Shown: piece after piece, positions 17,197 through 25,561 of the stretch
How positions within the stretch are numbered: position 1 is the first letter of the stretch
How the letters are laid out: each line of letters begins with the position of its first letter
Source of the DNA: Trichlorobacter ammonificans
GTDB taxonomy: Bacteria; Desulfobacterota; Desulfuromonadia; Geobacterales; Pseudopelobacteraceae
Assembly: GCF_933509905.1 (NCBI RefSeq)
Contig: NZ_OW150024.1
Span: 372,001 to 436,000 of the forward strand
Direction of reading: 5' to 3'
DNA length: 64,000 nucleotides
Made by a program: the position numbers and the translations under genes
The notes under the pieces: model-generated
What the model saw: only the letters and a program-made list of their open reading frames with translations
Told to the model about the DNA's origin: nothing
Databases searched by the model: none

Positions 17197-18080
17197 GGCG
17201 CCTGTTCTTCCGGATAGTCCTGGTGGGCTGCCTGCTGCTGACGCCGTTTGCGGCTGAGGCGTACGAGGTGCTGATACTGCAGAGCAGCCCCTCGCCGGTC
17301 TACGACCAGGTACTGCGGGGAGTCCGCTCGGCGCGGCGTTTCTCCGAACGGCTGCTGGTGCTCTCCGAGTATAGCGAGGTCGATCTGCAGCGGATTGTCC
17401 GGGAGGAGCGCCCCCTGGTCATTCTGGCCCTGGGGGATGAAGCCCTTGCCCTGGCCCGCACGGTGCGCCGGCTGCCGGTGGTGGGGCTGCTGGCCTCCAG
17501 CCTGCGGGCCGTTGCCGGCAGCCATCCCGCCCTGACCGGCGTCGAGGTCCAGGCATCGCCGGAGCGCTATTTGACCATGTTTCAGCATTTGAGGGTCAAG
17601 CGGGTCGGCATGGTCGGCAGCCCGACGTTCAGCAGCCACTATATCGGACGGGCCCGGCAAGCGGCCCAGCGCCACGGGATCGAGCTGGTGATACGGGAAG
17701 TGGAATCCGCCCGTGAGGTCTCCGGGCAACTGGCCTCCCTGCGCGGCAGCGTGGATGCGCTCTGGTTGTTGCCGGACAGTACGGCGGTGGCCCGGGAAAA
17801 CGTGGAAGCCTATTTCCTCTTTTCCATGCAGCACCAGGTGCCGGTGGTGGTCTTTTCCGCCGCCTACCTTCCGGCCGGTGCAGCGGTGGCGCTGGAGGTC
17901 GACCGCCACGACACCGGTCGCCAGGGAGGAGAACTGATCGCCGCCCTGCTGCGGGGCGAAGGGGTGGCGGAGCTTCCTCCGGCAATGCCGCGCAAAGCAG
18001 TGATCAAGTATAACCAGACCGTGCTGCGCCGCCTGGGGATACCGCCGGAGCAGGTGTTGCGGGGTGTGGAGCAGCCATGA
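17193..18080 (+). CDS. Periplasmic substrate-binding protein (PF04392-type), locus 2
   Basis: A 295-residue protein read from a TTG at 17193 that overlaps the receptor stop (TTGA). It has a signal peptide (FFRIVLVGCLLLTPFAAEA) and the same two-lobe fold as its locus 1 paralogue ('PLVILALGDEALALART', 'VKRVGMVGSPTFSSHYIG'). The TTG start fits the tight coupling and gives a proper signal sequence. The stop overlaps the kinase ATG by 4 bp, so receptor, binding protein and kinase are one translational unit. It is probably the ligand sensor for that kinase. Confidence 0.75.
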   Translation: MRRLFFRIVLVGCLLLTPFAAEAYEVLILQSSPSPVYDQVLRGVRSARRFSERLLVLSEYSEVDLQRIVREERPLVILALGDEALALARTVRRLPVVGLLASSLRAVAGSHPALTGVEVQASPERYLTMFQHLRVKRVGMVGSPTFSSHYIGRARQAAQRHGIELVIREVESAREVSGQLASLRGSVDALWLLPDSTAVARENVEAYFLFSMQHQVPVVVFSAAYLPAGAAVALEVDRHDTGRQGGELIAALLRGEGVAELPPAMPRKAVIKYNQTVLRRLGIPPEQVLRGVEQP

Positions 18081-19681
18081 AGGCCCGCCTTGCGCGCCTG
18101 AAACAGTTCACGTCCGGCTTTCAGGCACGAATATTCATCGCCTTTACCGTGTTGACCCTGCTGATCGCCCTCTGGGTGATGGCGGTGGCCGTCAATAACG
18201 AGGTGCGCAACTACCGGGAGCGCGCCAATGAAAGGGTGCGGCTGTTGGCCGTCATGCTGGCGGACACGGTTCGCCTTCCCCTGTTTGCCGGTGACGTTCC
18301 CACCCTTGAGCGGGCCGCCGACAACCTGCTGGCCTTGCCGCAGGTGGCCCGGATCACCATCCGGGATGTGGAGGGGCGGGTGCTGGTCAACCGCATCGTA
18401 CGGCCGGCGCTGGAGGCCGATGCGGCGACCACTGCCTCGGCGCCGGTCATTGCGGCCAGCGGCAGCCCTGCTGCGGACAGTGCCCTTTCCGGGATTCCCG
18501 CCGTGGCCCCTGCCTCTGTCGGCACCGTTACGGTGGTGATCGACACCAGCGACCTGCGGCGGGCCATCCGGATGACACTGGCGAAGAGCTGTGCCGTGGT
18601 GCTGCTGTTCTGGCTGGCGGTACTGGCGGTCACCTATCCGGTGCTGAAGCGGATCACCCGCTCCTTCCACACCCTGATCTCCGGGCTGGATACCATGAAG
18701 GAAGGTGATTTTACCCTGAAGATCGCCGTGGACAGCGACGACGAAGCCGGTCGGGCCGCCCAGGCAGTGAACCGCCTGGCTGCTGCGCTACGGGAACGGG
18801 AGGCGGAGAACCGGACGCTGCAGGCCGAGCTGGTCAGTGCCATGCGGCTGGAAGTGCAGGAAGAAAAGCGAATGATGATGGCCAAGTTGATCCAGACTAA
18901 CCGGATGACCTCCCTGGGGCTGCTCATCTCCAGCATGGCTCACAATATCAACACCCCCAACGGTGCCATCAAGCTGGCGGCCCAGCACATTCAGCGCTCG
19001 TGGCACGATATGCGGCCGCTCTTGGAGTCCCTGACCAGGGAAGAGGGCGATTTTCAGGTGGGGGGACTTCCGTTCAGCGAAGAAGAAAAGGAGTTTTCCA
19101 GCGCCGTGGAGTCCATCTGCCGTAACGCCGAGCGGGTGGAACGGGTGGTGCAGGACCTGCGCACCTACAATGTCGGCGAGCGGAGCCGGTTCAGTCGCGA
19201 GATGGCGGTGAACCGGGCGGTGGAAGGGGCGCTGACCATCATCCGCGCCCATGGCCGACAGGCCGAGATCGCGATCAACCTGCGTCTTGCCGCCGACCTG
19301 CCGCTGGTGACCGGCAACCAGCACCAGATCGAACAGGTGGTGGTGAACCTGCTGCTGAACGCCATGCAGGCCATGACGGAGGAAACCGGCACCGTCACGG
19401 TCACCACCAGCTACGATGACCAGGCCGGCGAAGTGCTGATCGTTGTTGCCGACGAAGGGGGGGGCATTCCCGAGGGCGTCATGTCGCATCTCTTCGAACC
19501 GTTCTTCTCCACCAAACTGCACAAGGGTGGGAGCGGTCTGGGACTCTATATCTCAAACTTCATCGTCACCGAGCACAAGGGACGGCTTATCCTGGAAAGC
19601 ACTCCCGGCATCGGTACCGTTGCCACCATCCGCCTGCCGGCCACCGCCGATTCTGCCCCGCTGGGCCGTTCGAACGCCTAA
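18077..19681 (+). CDS. Membrane sensor histidine kinase, locus 2 (unusual H-box)
   Basis: A 534-residue kinase: a membrane segment near 18-40, a periplasmic sensor of about 120 residues, a second membrane segment near 175-200, HAMP and a coiled region. The H-box reads 'SSMAHNINTPNGAI': the residue after His is Asn, where most kinases have Glu or Asp. The ATPase domain is intact (N-box 'NLLLNAMQAM', 'ADEGGGIP', 'GGSGLGLYI'). It converges with the sigma-54 regulator gene, overlapping it by 4 bp, and is its obvious partner. No receiver domain is attached, in contrast to locus 1. Confidence 0.85.
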   Translation: MKARLARLKQFTSGFQARIFIAFTVLTLLIALWVMAVAVNNEVRNYRERANERVRLLAVMLADTVRLPLFAGDVPTLERAADNLLALPQVARITIRDVEGRVLVNRIVRPALEADAATTASAPVIAASGSPAADSALSGIPAVAPASVGTVTVVIDTSDLRRAIRMTLAKSCAVVLLFWLAVLAVTYPVLKRITRSFHTLISGLDTMKEGDFTLKIAVDSDDEAGRAAQAVNRLAAALREREAENRTLQAELVSAMRLEVQEEKRMMMAKLIQTNRMTSLGLLISSMAHNINTPNGAIKLAAQHIQRSWHDMRPLLESLTREEGDFQVGGLPFSEEEKEFSSAVESICRNAERVERVVQDLRTYNVGERSRFSREMAVNRAVEGALTIIRAHGRQAEIAINLRLAADLPLVTGNQHQIEQVVVNLLLNAMQAMTEETGTVTVTTSYDDQAGEVLIVVADEGGGIPEGVMSHLFEPFFSTKLHKGGSGLGLYISNFIVTEHKGRLILESTPGIGTVATIRLPATADSAPLGRSNA

Positions 19682-21126
19682 TCCTCTTCGCCGTACCGTT
19701 TACCTTCTATCCGGGCCAGCCGCTTCTGCAGCGTGGGCCTGCTTATCCCCAGCAATTCCGCGGCAATACCACGGTGTCCGTTCGACTCGGCCATCGCCTC
19801 CTCCACCAGAAACTGTTCCACCTCATCCAGCGTCGGAAACTCGGGGAACACGCCATGCAGAATGAACTGCTGGCTGCCCACCCGGCGCAGCAAGGTACCG
19901 GGCCGCTTTGTTCCCGGCTTCAGGTCGTGGAAGTCTTCCAGCATCAGGATATCGTTCCGGGAGTAGGTCAGGGCGATGCTGACCCGGTTGATCAATTCCC
20001 GGACGTTACCCGGAAAATCGTAGTTGAGCAGGGCCTGGCGGGCTTCACCGGAAAGCCGGGGAACAGGTCGGTTCATGTGTGTGCAGATCTGTTCCAGGTA
20101 GTGGCGGACCAGGGGCAGGATATCCTCCCGCCGTTCCCGGAGGGGGGGGATATGCAGGTGCAGGGAGCTGACCCGGTAGTACAGGTCCTGGCGGAAGGAA
20201 CCGGCGGCAAGCAAACGGTCGAACTGGGCATTGGAAGCGGTGAGGATACGGGCGTCGCTTTTGTGCAGCACGTCGGAACCGAGACGATAATACTCGTTTT
20301 GCTGGAGCAGCCGCAGGAGCCGTACCTGGGAGGCGGGGCTCAGATCGCCGATTTCGTCCAGGAAGAGGGTGCCCCCTTTGGCCTGCTCGATCAGCCCCAT
20401 CCGGTTCTCAGTGGCGCCGGTATACGCACCCTTCTTGTGGCCGAACAGGGTGTCGGACAGCATGGTGTCGTCCAGTGACGCCACGTTGACCGTTACCAGC
20501 GCTCCCTTGAGTCCGCTGGCCCGGTGGATCGCCTTGGCGATCAGCTCCTTGCCCACGCCGGTCTCGCCCGTGATCAGCACCGGCTGCCGGGAGGTGCGTG
20601 ATGCCTCGATGATTTTGAAAATCGCCAGCATCCGTTCGTTGCAGGTGATGATATCGCTGAAGAACTCCGGGTTGGCCAGGGGCTGGCCCTGCAGGTAACC
20701 GGTCAGCTTGCGGTTCTGGCTGGTCAGTTCTCGCGCCACAAAGGCTTTCTGTACCACCGACACCAGTTTGGCGGCGTCCAGCGGCTTGGTGATGTAATCG
20801 TAGGCCCCTTGCTTGATGCAGGTGACCACGTTGCCCAGGTCGCTGACGCCGGTCAGGATGATCACCGGCAGATAGGGAAAGAGACGGATGATATCGGACA
20901 ACAGTTCGGCACCGGTTACTCCCGGCATGACCCAATCGAGACAAATGACGGAATGTTTTCCCCGCGCCAGGATATGCACTGCCTGGGAACCGTCCTGCAG
21001 GGTATCGGACGATATGGCGTGGGATTTGAGGGCGCGCTGCGCTTCGGCGAGGAAATCGGCGTCGTCGTCGATCAACAGGACGCACTGGCTGTCGGGCTGC
21101 TGGTCCGGTTCGGTCATGGTCATCAT
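19678..21126 (-). CDS. NtrC-family sigma-54 response regulator, locus 2
   Basis: A 482-residue activator. Receiver (residues 12-130) with the acceptor Asp in 'ICLDWVMPGVTG'. AAA+ domain with Walker A 'GETGVGKE' and the sigma-54 contact loop GAYTGA. C-terminal Fis-type helix-turn-helix ('RGIAAELLGISRPTLQKRLARI'). The start codon follows AAGGGAGC. A near-consensus sigma-54 promoter lies 34-50 bp upstream, with repeat words behind it, so it is probably autoregulated through sigma-54. Paired with the kinase at 18077. Confidence 0.9.
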   Translation of the reverse strand: MMTMTEPDQQPDSQCVLLIDDDADFLAEAQRALKSHAISSDTLQDGSQAVHILARGKHSVICLDWVMPGVTGAELLSDIIRLFPYLPVIILTGVSDLGNVVTCIKQGAYDYITKPLDAAKLVSVVQKAFVARELTSQNRKLTGYLQGQPLANPEFFSDIITCNERMLAIFKIIEASRTSRQPVLITGETGVGKELIAKAIHRASGLKGALVTVNVASLDDTMLSDTLFGHKKGAYTGATENRMGLIEQAKGGTLFLDEIGDLSPASQVRLLRLLQQNEYYRLGSDVLHKSDARILTASNAQFDRLLAAGSFRQDLYYRVSSLHLHIPPLRERREDILPLVRHYLEQICTHMNRPVPRLSGEARQALLNYDFPGNVRELINRVSIALTYSRNDILMLEDFHDLKPGTKRPGTLLRRVGSQQFILHGVFPEFPTLDEVEQFLVEEAMAESNGHRGIAAELLGISRPTLQKRLARIEGKRYGEED

Positions 21127-21159
21127 GCTCCCTTACTGGAAATGGCGATGCGAAAAGAT

Positions 21160-21175
21160 AGCAGAAGCCGTGCCA
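21160..21175 (-). promoter_or_regulatory. Sigma-54 promoter of the locus 2 regulator gene
   Basis: On the minus strand TGGCACGGCTTCTGCT matches TGGCACGNNNNTTGCW with one mismatch, and the GG and GC are 10 bases apart. The regulator ATG (21126) lies 34 bp downstream. Confidence 0.72.
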
Positions 21176-21204
21176 AATTTGAATCTCTGCCGGTTTTGCC
21201 GGGC

Positions 21205-21308
21205 ATTGCAAGAAACTTTAAATTGAAAGAAACTTTACACAATTTTTAAGCAGCTGAAACTGCTGTGTTTTTTAGGGGTATGTCTGGTGGATTGAAAGAA
21301 GTTTTTCA
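21205..21308 (-). repeat. Upstream repeat words (ATTGAAAGAAACTTTACAC family)
   Basis: Three copies on the plus strand: ATTGCAAGAAACTTTAA at 21205-21221, ATTGAAAGAAACTTTACAC at 21222-21240 and ATTGAAAGAAGTTTTTCA at 21291-21308. They lie 30-133 bp behind the sigma-54 promoter, the usual place for enhancer sites of NtrC-type activators. The middle copy is the exact reverse complement of GTGTAAAGTTTCTTTCAAT at 13715-13733. The spacing of the second and third (69 bp) is close to the 68-bp spacing of that array. Confidence 0.68.
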
Positions 21309-21472
21309 AAAGCTTCTGGAGCATCTTGGTGGGTGGCTTTTCTAACGTGTTGATATCAAAACAAAAAGTCTCCTCTCGTCACTCGGCACGCAATGTGTAA
21401 GGTGAAGGTGTTCCGGGACGCACCACTGCAATACGTGTCAATTCACTCGTCCCGAGCAGAGGAGAAGCAACC

Positions 21473-21832
21473 ATGGCATCCATTCTGGTCATTGATGACG
21501 ATACCACAGTCACCGAAAAGCTGGGCACGTTGCTTTCAGAGGCCGGCAACGAGGTCACCACGGCGGACAACGGCAAAGCCGCCCTGAAACTGTTGGCCCG
21601 CGAACACTTTGACGTGGTCATCACCGACATCGTCATGCCCGAGGCGGACGGTTTCGAGGTGATCCGGCACCTGATCGGCCGGACCAGGCGTCCCCGGATC
21701 ATCGCCATGACCGGCGACACCGACCGGCTTGACCATATCATGCTCAGCCGGGTGGCCCGTTGCATGTCGGTCAACCAGGTGCTGCACAAGCCGTTTTCCG
21801 ACCAGGACCTGATGGCCTCCATCGCGGGATAG
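21473..21832 (+). CDS. Single-domain response regulator
   Basis: A 119-residue CheY-like receiver with paired acidic residues (IDDD at 6-9), the phospho-acceptor Asp in 'DVVITDIVMPEADG', the conserved Thr in 'IAMTGDT' and Lys in 'LHKPF'. There is no output domain. Preceded by GAGGAGAAGCAACC. The gene is followed by the M15 peptidase after 10 bp. The 345 bp upstream hold the regulator promoter and repeats of locus 2; no kinase gene is fused or adjacent on the same strand. Confidence 0.86.
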   Translation: MASILVIDDDTTVTEKLGTLLSEAGNEVTTADNGKAALKLLAREHFDVVITDIVMPEADGFEVIRHLIGRTRRPRIIAMTGDTDRLDHIMLSRVARCMSVNQVLHKPFSDQDLMASIAG

Positions 21833-21842
21833 GGAGGGTGAT

Positions 21843-22532
21843 ATGGCACACAGGTACCAAGTCCGGACCGGAGACATGCTTGCAGAAATCGCACGGGACT
21901 CGTACGGTACCGCCCCGCTCACCCGGAAGCTGGCCGACTACAACGGCATCACCAACCCCAACCTGCTGCGGGTGGGAGAGTACCTGGAGCTCCCCGCCCG
22001 CCTCGTCCTGGCCCCTCCCGCAGCCGTCCCCGCCGCATCCGGAGCATTACAACCGCCCCACAGCCTGGAAGGGATCATCGCCACCTTCGGCGACATCAGG
22101 CGCCATATCCGGGACGACGGTCATCTGAATCCTGCCTGGGAAACCGGACACCTCGCCACCGCCCCCATCCCCTTTGCCATTCCCCTCTCCTGGGACCGCA
22201 CCCGCCGGGTCCAGGGAATTTATTGCCACAAACTGCTGGCCCCGCTGGTCAGCGATCTTTTCCGGGCTATCCAGCAGGAAGGATTGCAGGAACAGATCAC
22301 CACCTTTGGCGGCTGTTTCAACTGCCGCCCCAAACGTCAGAGCAACAAGCTTTCCACCCACAGCTGGGGGATCGCCATCGACCTCAACCCGGAGACCAAC
22401 CGGCAAGGGAGCCCTGGGGATATGAGCGGCGAGCTGGTGGCGCTGTTCAAGCGGTACGGCTTTGCCTGGGGCGGCACCTGGAGCGGCAGGAACAAGGACC
22501 CGATGCACTTTCAGTTCTGTACGGGGTATTGA
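21843..22532 (+). CDS. LysM and M15-family peptidase (D-Ala-D-Ala carboxypeptidase/endolysin-like)
   Basis: A 229-residue protein. Residues 1-50 are a LysM peptidoglycan-binding module ('YQVRTGDMLAEIARDSYG'). The C-terminal 120 residues are an M15-type zinc peptidase with 'STHSWGIAIDLNP' (His and Asp ligands) and 'DPMHFQF' (final His ligand). I see no signal peptide, so export would need a holin, a phage-like route or another system. Such enzymes cut peptidoglycan stem peptides. The gene follows the receiver by 10 bp. Confidence 0.8.
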   Translation: MAHRYQVRTGDMLAEIARDSYGTAPLTRKLADYNGITNPNLLRVGEYLELPARLVLAPPAAVPAASGALQPPHSLEGIIATFGDIRRHIRDDGHLNPAWETGHLATAPIPFAIPLSWDRTRRVQGIYCHKLLAPLVSDLFRAIQQEGLQEQITTFGGCFNCRPKRQSNKLSTHSWGIAIDLNPETNRQGSPGDMSGELVALFKRYGFAWGGTWSGRNKDPMHFQFCTGY

Positions 22533-22614
22533 GGCTGTGTTTGAGACTTGAGCTATGCGGTGCCAGCTGCAAAAACTAAAAAGGAGGAACGAAACATGGG
22601 ATGTAGTGTGATGG

Positions 22615-23801
22615 TATTCACCTGACAGTTGGCCATTTTCAGTTGGTGGCCATACTGCCCTTGAATGGTAAAAGATGAAGTTGCTCAGACTAAATCTTTC
22701 CATCAAGGAGAACAGTATGACCACCGCCGAGAAAGTATCACGAAGAAAGCTCAGTTTGCTAGAGTTGGCCGCCGATCTTTCGAATGTCAGCAAAGCCTGC
22801 AAGCTCATGGGTTATTCGCGGCAGCAGTTCTATGAAATCCGTCGAAACTATCAGACCTACGGTTCAGCCGGTCTGGTTGATCGGATGCCCGGAGCCAGAG
22901 GCCCGCATCCTAACCGAGTCGATGAATCTGTAGAGCAGGCGATTCTTGAACACTGCCTGGCTCATCCCGGTCATGGCCCGCTACGTGTTGCCAACGAGTT
23001 AGCTCTTAAAGGTACCCAGGTTAGCTCAGGAGGCGTTCGCGGAGTCTGGAGCAGGCACAACCTGCTGACCAAACAGGAACGGATGCTGCGACTTGAAAAG
23101 AGCGTCCGGGAACAAGCCTTCGAACTGTCAGATGAGCAGATCAGGGCCTTGGAACGGTTCAGCCCTGAGTTCAGGGAGCGTCACATCGAAACCAGCCACA
23201 CCGGCGATCTCGTAGCAGTGGACACCTTCTTTGTCGGCACTCTGAAAGGCGTCGGCAAAGTCTACCTGCAATCGGTCATTGATTGCTACTCACGCTACGC
23301 CTGGGGCAAGCTCTACACCAATAAGCTGCCGGTCACTGCCGTGCATGTGCTTAATGAAGACGTACTGCCGTTCTTTGAAGAACATGACGCCCGGATCAGC
23401 ACCATCCTCTCGGATAATGGCAGGGAGTTCTGCGGCAGGCCGGACAATCATCCCTACGAGCTGTTCCTACAGCTTGAAGAGATCGAGCACCGCACCACCA
23501 AGGTCAGACGTCCGCAGAGCAATGGCTTTGTCGAACGGCTGCACAGAACCTTGCTTGACGAACACTTCCGGGTAATGGGCCGCACCAAGTGGTACGAGTC
23601 GTTGGACGAGATGCAGACCGATCTGGACACCTATCTCAAGACTTACAACTACGACCGCCCACACCAAGGCAGAAACATGCTTGGCAGGACGCCATACACG
23701 GTTTTCATAGACGGCTTGCCAAAGAACGACGATTCAGATACTGAGGACTACAAACTGGCAGCGTAAATCACGACCCATTCAAGGGCACTGTCAGGTGAAT
23801 A
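22615..23801 (+). mobile_element. IS481-type insertion sequence
   Basis: Bounded by a perfect 15-bp inverted repeat, TATTCACCTGACAGT at 22615-22629 and its complement at 23787-23801. Further inside, GCCCTTGAATGG is also shared but displaced by 27 bp at the left end, where a short duplicated segment (CAGTTGG twice) is inserted. It contains a single intact transposase gene. I see no target-site duplication next to the 15-bp repeats; the ends may extend slightly further as an imperfect repeat. Confidence 0.8.
22717..23766 (+). CDS. IS481-family DDE transposase
   Basis: A 349-residue transposase from the ATG at 22717, which follows AAGGAGAACAGT. An N-terminal helix-turn-helix region precedes an rve-type catalytic core with the acidic triad in 'LVAVDTFFVG', 'ILSDNGREFCG' and 'NGFVERLHRTLLDEH'. 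The frame is intact, so the element may still be active. It lies between matching 15-bp inverted repeats. Confidence 0.9.
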   Translation: MTTAEKVSRRKLSLLELAADLSNVSKACKLMGYSRQQFYEIRRNYQTYGSAGLVDRMPGARGPHPNRVDESVEQAILEHCLAHPGHGPLRVANELALKGTQVSSGGVRGVWSRHNLLTKQERMLRLEKSVREQAFELSDEQIRALERFSPEFRERHIETSHTGDLVAVDTFFVGTLKGVGKVYLQSVIDCYSRYAWGKLYTNKLPVTAVHVLNEDVLPFFEEHDARISTILSDNGREFCGRPDNHPYELFLQLEEIEHRTTKVRRPQSNGFVERLHRTLLDEHFRVMGRTKWYESLDEMQTDLDTYLKTYNYDRPHQGRNMLGRTPYTVFIDGLPKNDDSDTEDYKLAA

Positions 23802-24279
23802 CTATCTCTGTACACATTCATTCCATCAAAAATGACCTGACTGTTGTCGACTACGGTGCCTCGAGGAGAGGAGCCTACATAATCGAGGGGAGAGGTGTGA
23901 TCATTTGTGCGGAGCCCGCACCGGACATTGCCGTTGCCTTCGAATCCAACCTGTCTTTTTCGTTGAAATCGATTGTTGAATCGGCTGACAACGTTACCGC
24001 AAAAAATAAGTTGACTGAACATATCTTCGATCTGGCAAAACGCAGCCAAGCCCTCCAGATGCAACGTGAGGCATTGTATCGCTTGTGTGAGTTGCAGGCC
24101 AACACGGGCTTGAGCGCAAGCGACCTCATCAGGCTTTACGCCACCGTCATTAAGACCTCACAGATCATCGCCATAAAAGAATTTGCAAACTCAGAAGTGC
24201 CTAAAAATGTAAAGGACGCTTTCTTGAAGGAACTGGTTTCAGAGGACGTACTGAAACCAAATCCAAAGGAGAAGACAAA

Positions 24280-24477
24280 ATGACAGATCAGTTAACTCAA
24301 TTGATGCATTGCAAGCAATTAATCAGTTTTCTTGTTCCTGCTATGGCAAAGCCTCTCAAGGGAATTGTCGAATCAGTCAACAACGACAAGGTAACCATTT
24401 TGGCAGACTATGCAGGCGAACGAATCAGAATCGTGACACATCCCAATACAGTAGTTCTGGTAGAGCGAGCTAACTGA
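24280..24477 (+). CDS. Unknown 65-residue protein
   Basis: A small frame whose ATG overlaps the stop of the disrupted gene (ATGA), so the two formed one operon. The C-terminal half reads like a small beta-rich domain ('GIVESVNNDKVTILADYAGERIRIVTHPNTVVLV'; positions 27-60). No family recognised. AT-rich like its upstream partner. Confidence 0.55.
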   Translation: MTDQLTQLMHCKQLISFLVPAMAKPLKGIVESVNNDKVTILADYAGERIRIVTHPNTVVLVERAN

Positions 24478-24633
24478 CTCCCTGGCGATAGACAACATTT
24501 CCGAATGAGGCGGCGGGGGTAGATTCTAGTTCAAGGTGCACCACCGTAGTGTGGAGGTAAAAAACGAGAGGACATAGTGGGTTTCTGGTAGTGTTTGAAG
24601 CGCCAACGACAAACATTCCAGGAGGAACCCACC
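24478..24633. other. Gap before the IS30 relic
   Basis: About 155 bp with no gene. It probably contains the left end of the IS30-type element, since a ribosome site (AGGAGGAACCCACC) stands just before the decayed transposase start at 24633. No matching right end was found. Confidence 0.4.
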
Positions 24634-25158
24634 ATGTCCTAACGCCATCTTACCTCAGAAGAGCGTTTTGCCATTGAACATTTTCTTCGCCAAGGCATGA
24701 GCTTTCGGGAGGTAGTTTTTTGTCTTGGCCGGAGCCACACGACCTATATCGCGGGAATGGCAGCGCAACAGTTCAAAGAACCGCTATCGTCATCAAACGG
24801 CTCAAAAGCGTTCGGACTGTCGCCACTCGCAGCCACGCCACTACCGTTGCCAGAACCGGCCGCTCCTTGTCGGGTATGTTGACGAAAAGCTGCGCAACAA
24901 CTGGGCGCCGGAACAGATTTCCGGACGTATTTGCCTCGATTACCCGAACGATCCACGAATGAGGATCTGTGCCGAAACAATCTATCGGTGGATCTACACG
25001 GCAGCACGGACAGGAGGAAACTTCCATTGCTGTTTGCGCCGTGGCTGTGATCGGCGGCGTCCACGAACCGCTTACGGGCACGGTAAACGTTTTGCGCTCG
25101 AACGCCGGGATCGCCGAACGTTCAGCGCTTGTAGCAGACCGCACAAGGGAGCCGAGCG
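24633..25158 (+). pseudogene. Decayed IS30-family transposase
   Basis: The family start is recognisable as MS-stop-RHLTSEERFAIEH: codon 3 is TAA. The frame continues through 'REVVFCLGRSHTT', then a 1-bp shift near 24745 puts the next part ('SREWQRN' to 'YVDEKLRNNWAPEQISG' and 'ETIYRWIYT') in another frame. A second shift follows near 25100, where 'NAGIAERSALVADRTR' continues in a third frame. The catalytic C-terminal half is missing and the sequence passes into a DUF3732 stump. It is non-functional. Confidence 0.75.
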
Positions 25159-25561
25159 GGACGACTATCTTTCGGAAATCGGCAGCGGCTCAAGCTGGCT
25201 TTCCTACCACGTGGCAATGATCCTGGCCCTGCAACAGTTCTTCATCTCCCAGCGTCACAGTCCTGTCCCCGGTTTTGTGGTGATCGATCAGCCGAGCCAG
25301 GTCTATTTCCCCAAGAAACTTGCGGTGCGCGAAGAAGAAACCGTTGAGCCGGATTTCAAGGATGAGGACATCGCGGCAGTGCGCAAGGTGTTCAACGTGC
25401 TCAGCGAGGTTGTCGGCGCGGCTGATGGGCGGTTGCAGGTGATTGTGCTCGACCATGCCCCACGTGATGTGTGGGGAGATGTTGGCAATGTTACAGCGCC
25501 GGAGGAGTGGCGGGAAGGGAGGAAGTCGGTGCCGGTGGAGTGGGTTGAGATTAGTAATTAG
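25159..25561 (+). pseudogene. 3' fragment of a DUF3732 gene (ABC-three-component type)
   Basis: The last 134 codons match the C-terminus of DUF3732 proteins: 'LSEIGSGSSWLSYHVAMILALQQFF', with the hallmark 'FVVIDQPSQVYFPK', then 'LQVIVLDHAPRDVWG' and a terminal 'VPVEWVEI'. Full members are SMC/RecN-like ATPases of several hundred residues found in multi-gene conflict systems. The N-terminal ATP-binding half is absent; the fragment is joined in frame to IS30 debris. Probably a dead defence gene truncated by the IS30 event. Confidence 0.65.

Larger units (their letters stand above)
22596..24283 (+). pseudogene. Unknown small gene split by an IS481-type element
   Basis: A strong ribosome site (AAGGAGGAACGAAAC) precedes an ATG at 22596 whose frame (MGCSVM) runs into the left end of the insertion sequence and stops. 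Beyond the right end the frame is open to 24283 (161 residues after the GTG at 23795, ending PNPKEKTK). If the element is removed, the G before it joins CT after it and the frame continues as MGCSVM-AISVHIHSIK. So this looks like one gene of about 167 codons interrupted by the element. The part after the element may still be translated from the GTG at 23795, inside the IS end. The protein is hydrophilic and helical, and I do not recognise it. Base composition is more AT-rich than its surroundings. Confidence 0.62.

Noticed and set aside
21381-21398. Sigma-54-like GGCACGCAATGTGT before the orphan receiver
   Set aside because: The -12 GC is GT and the gap to the gene is long; too weak to list.
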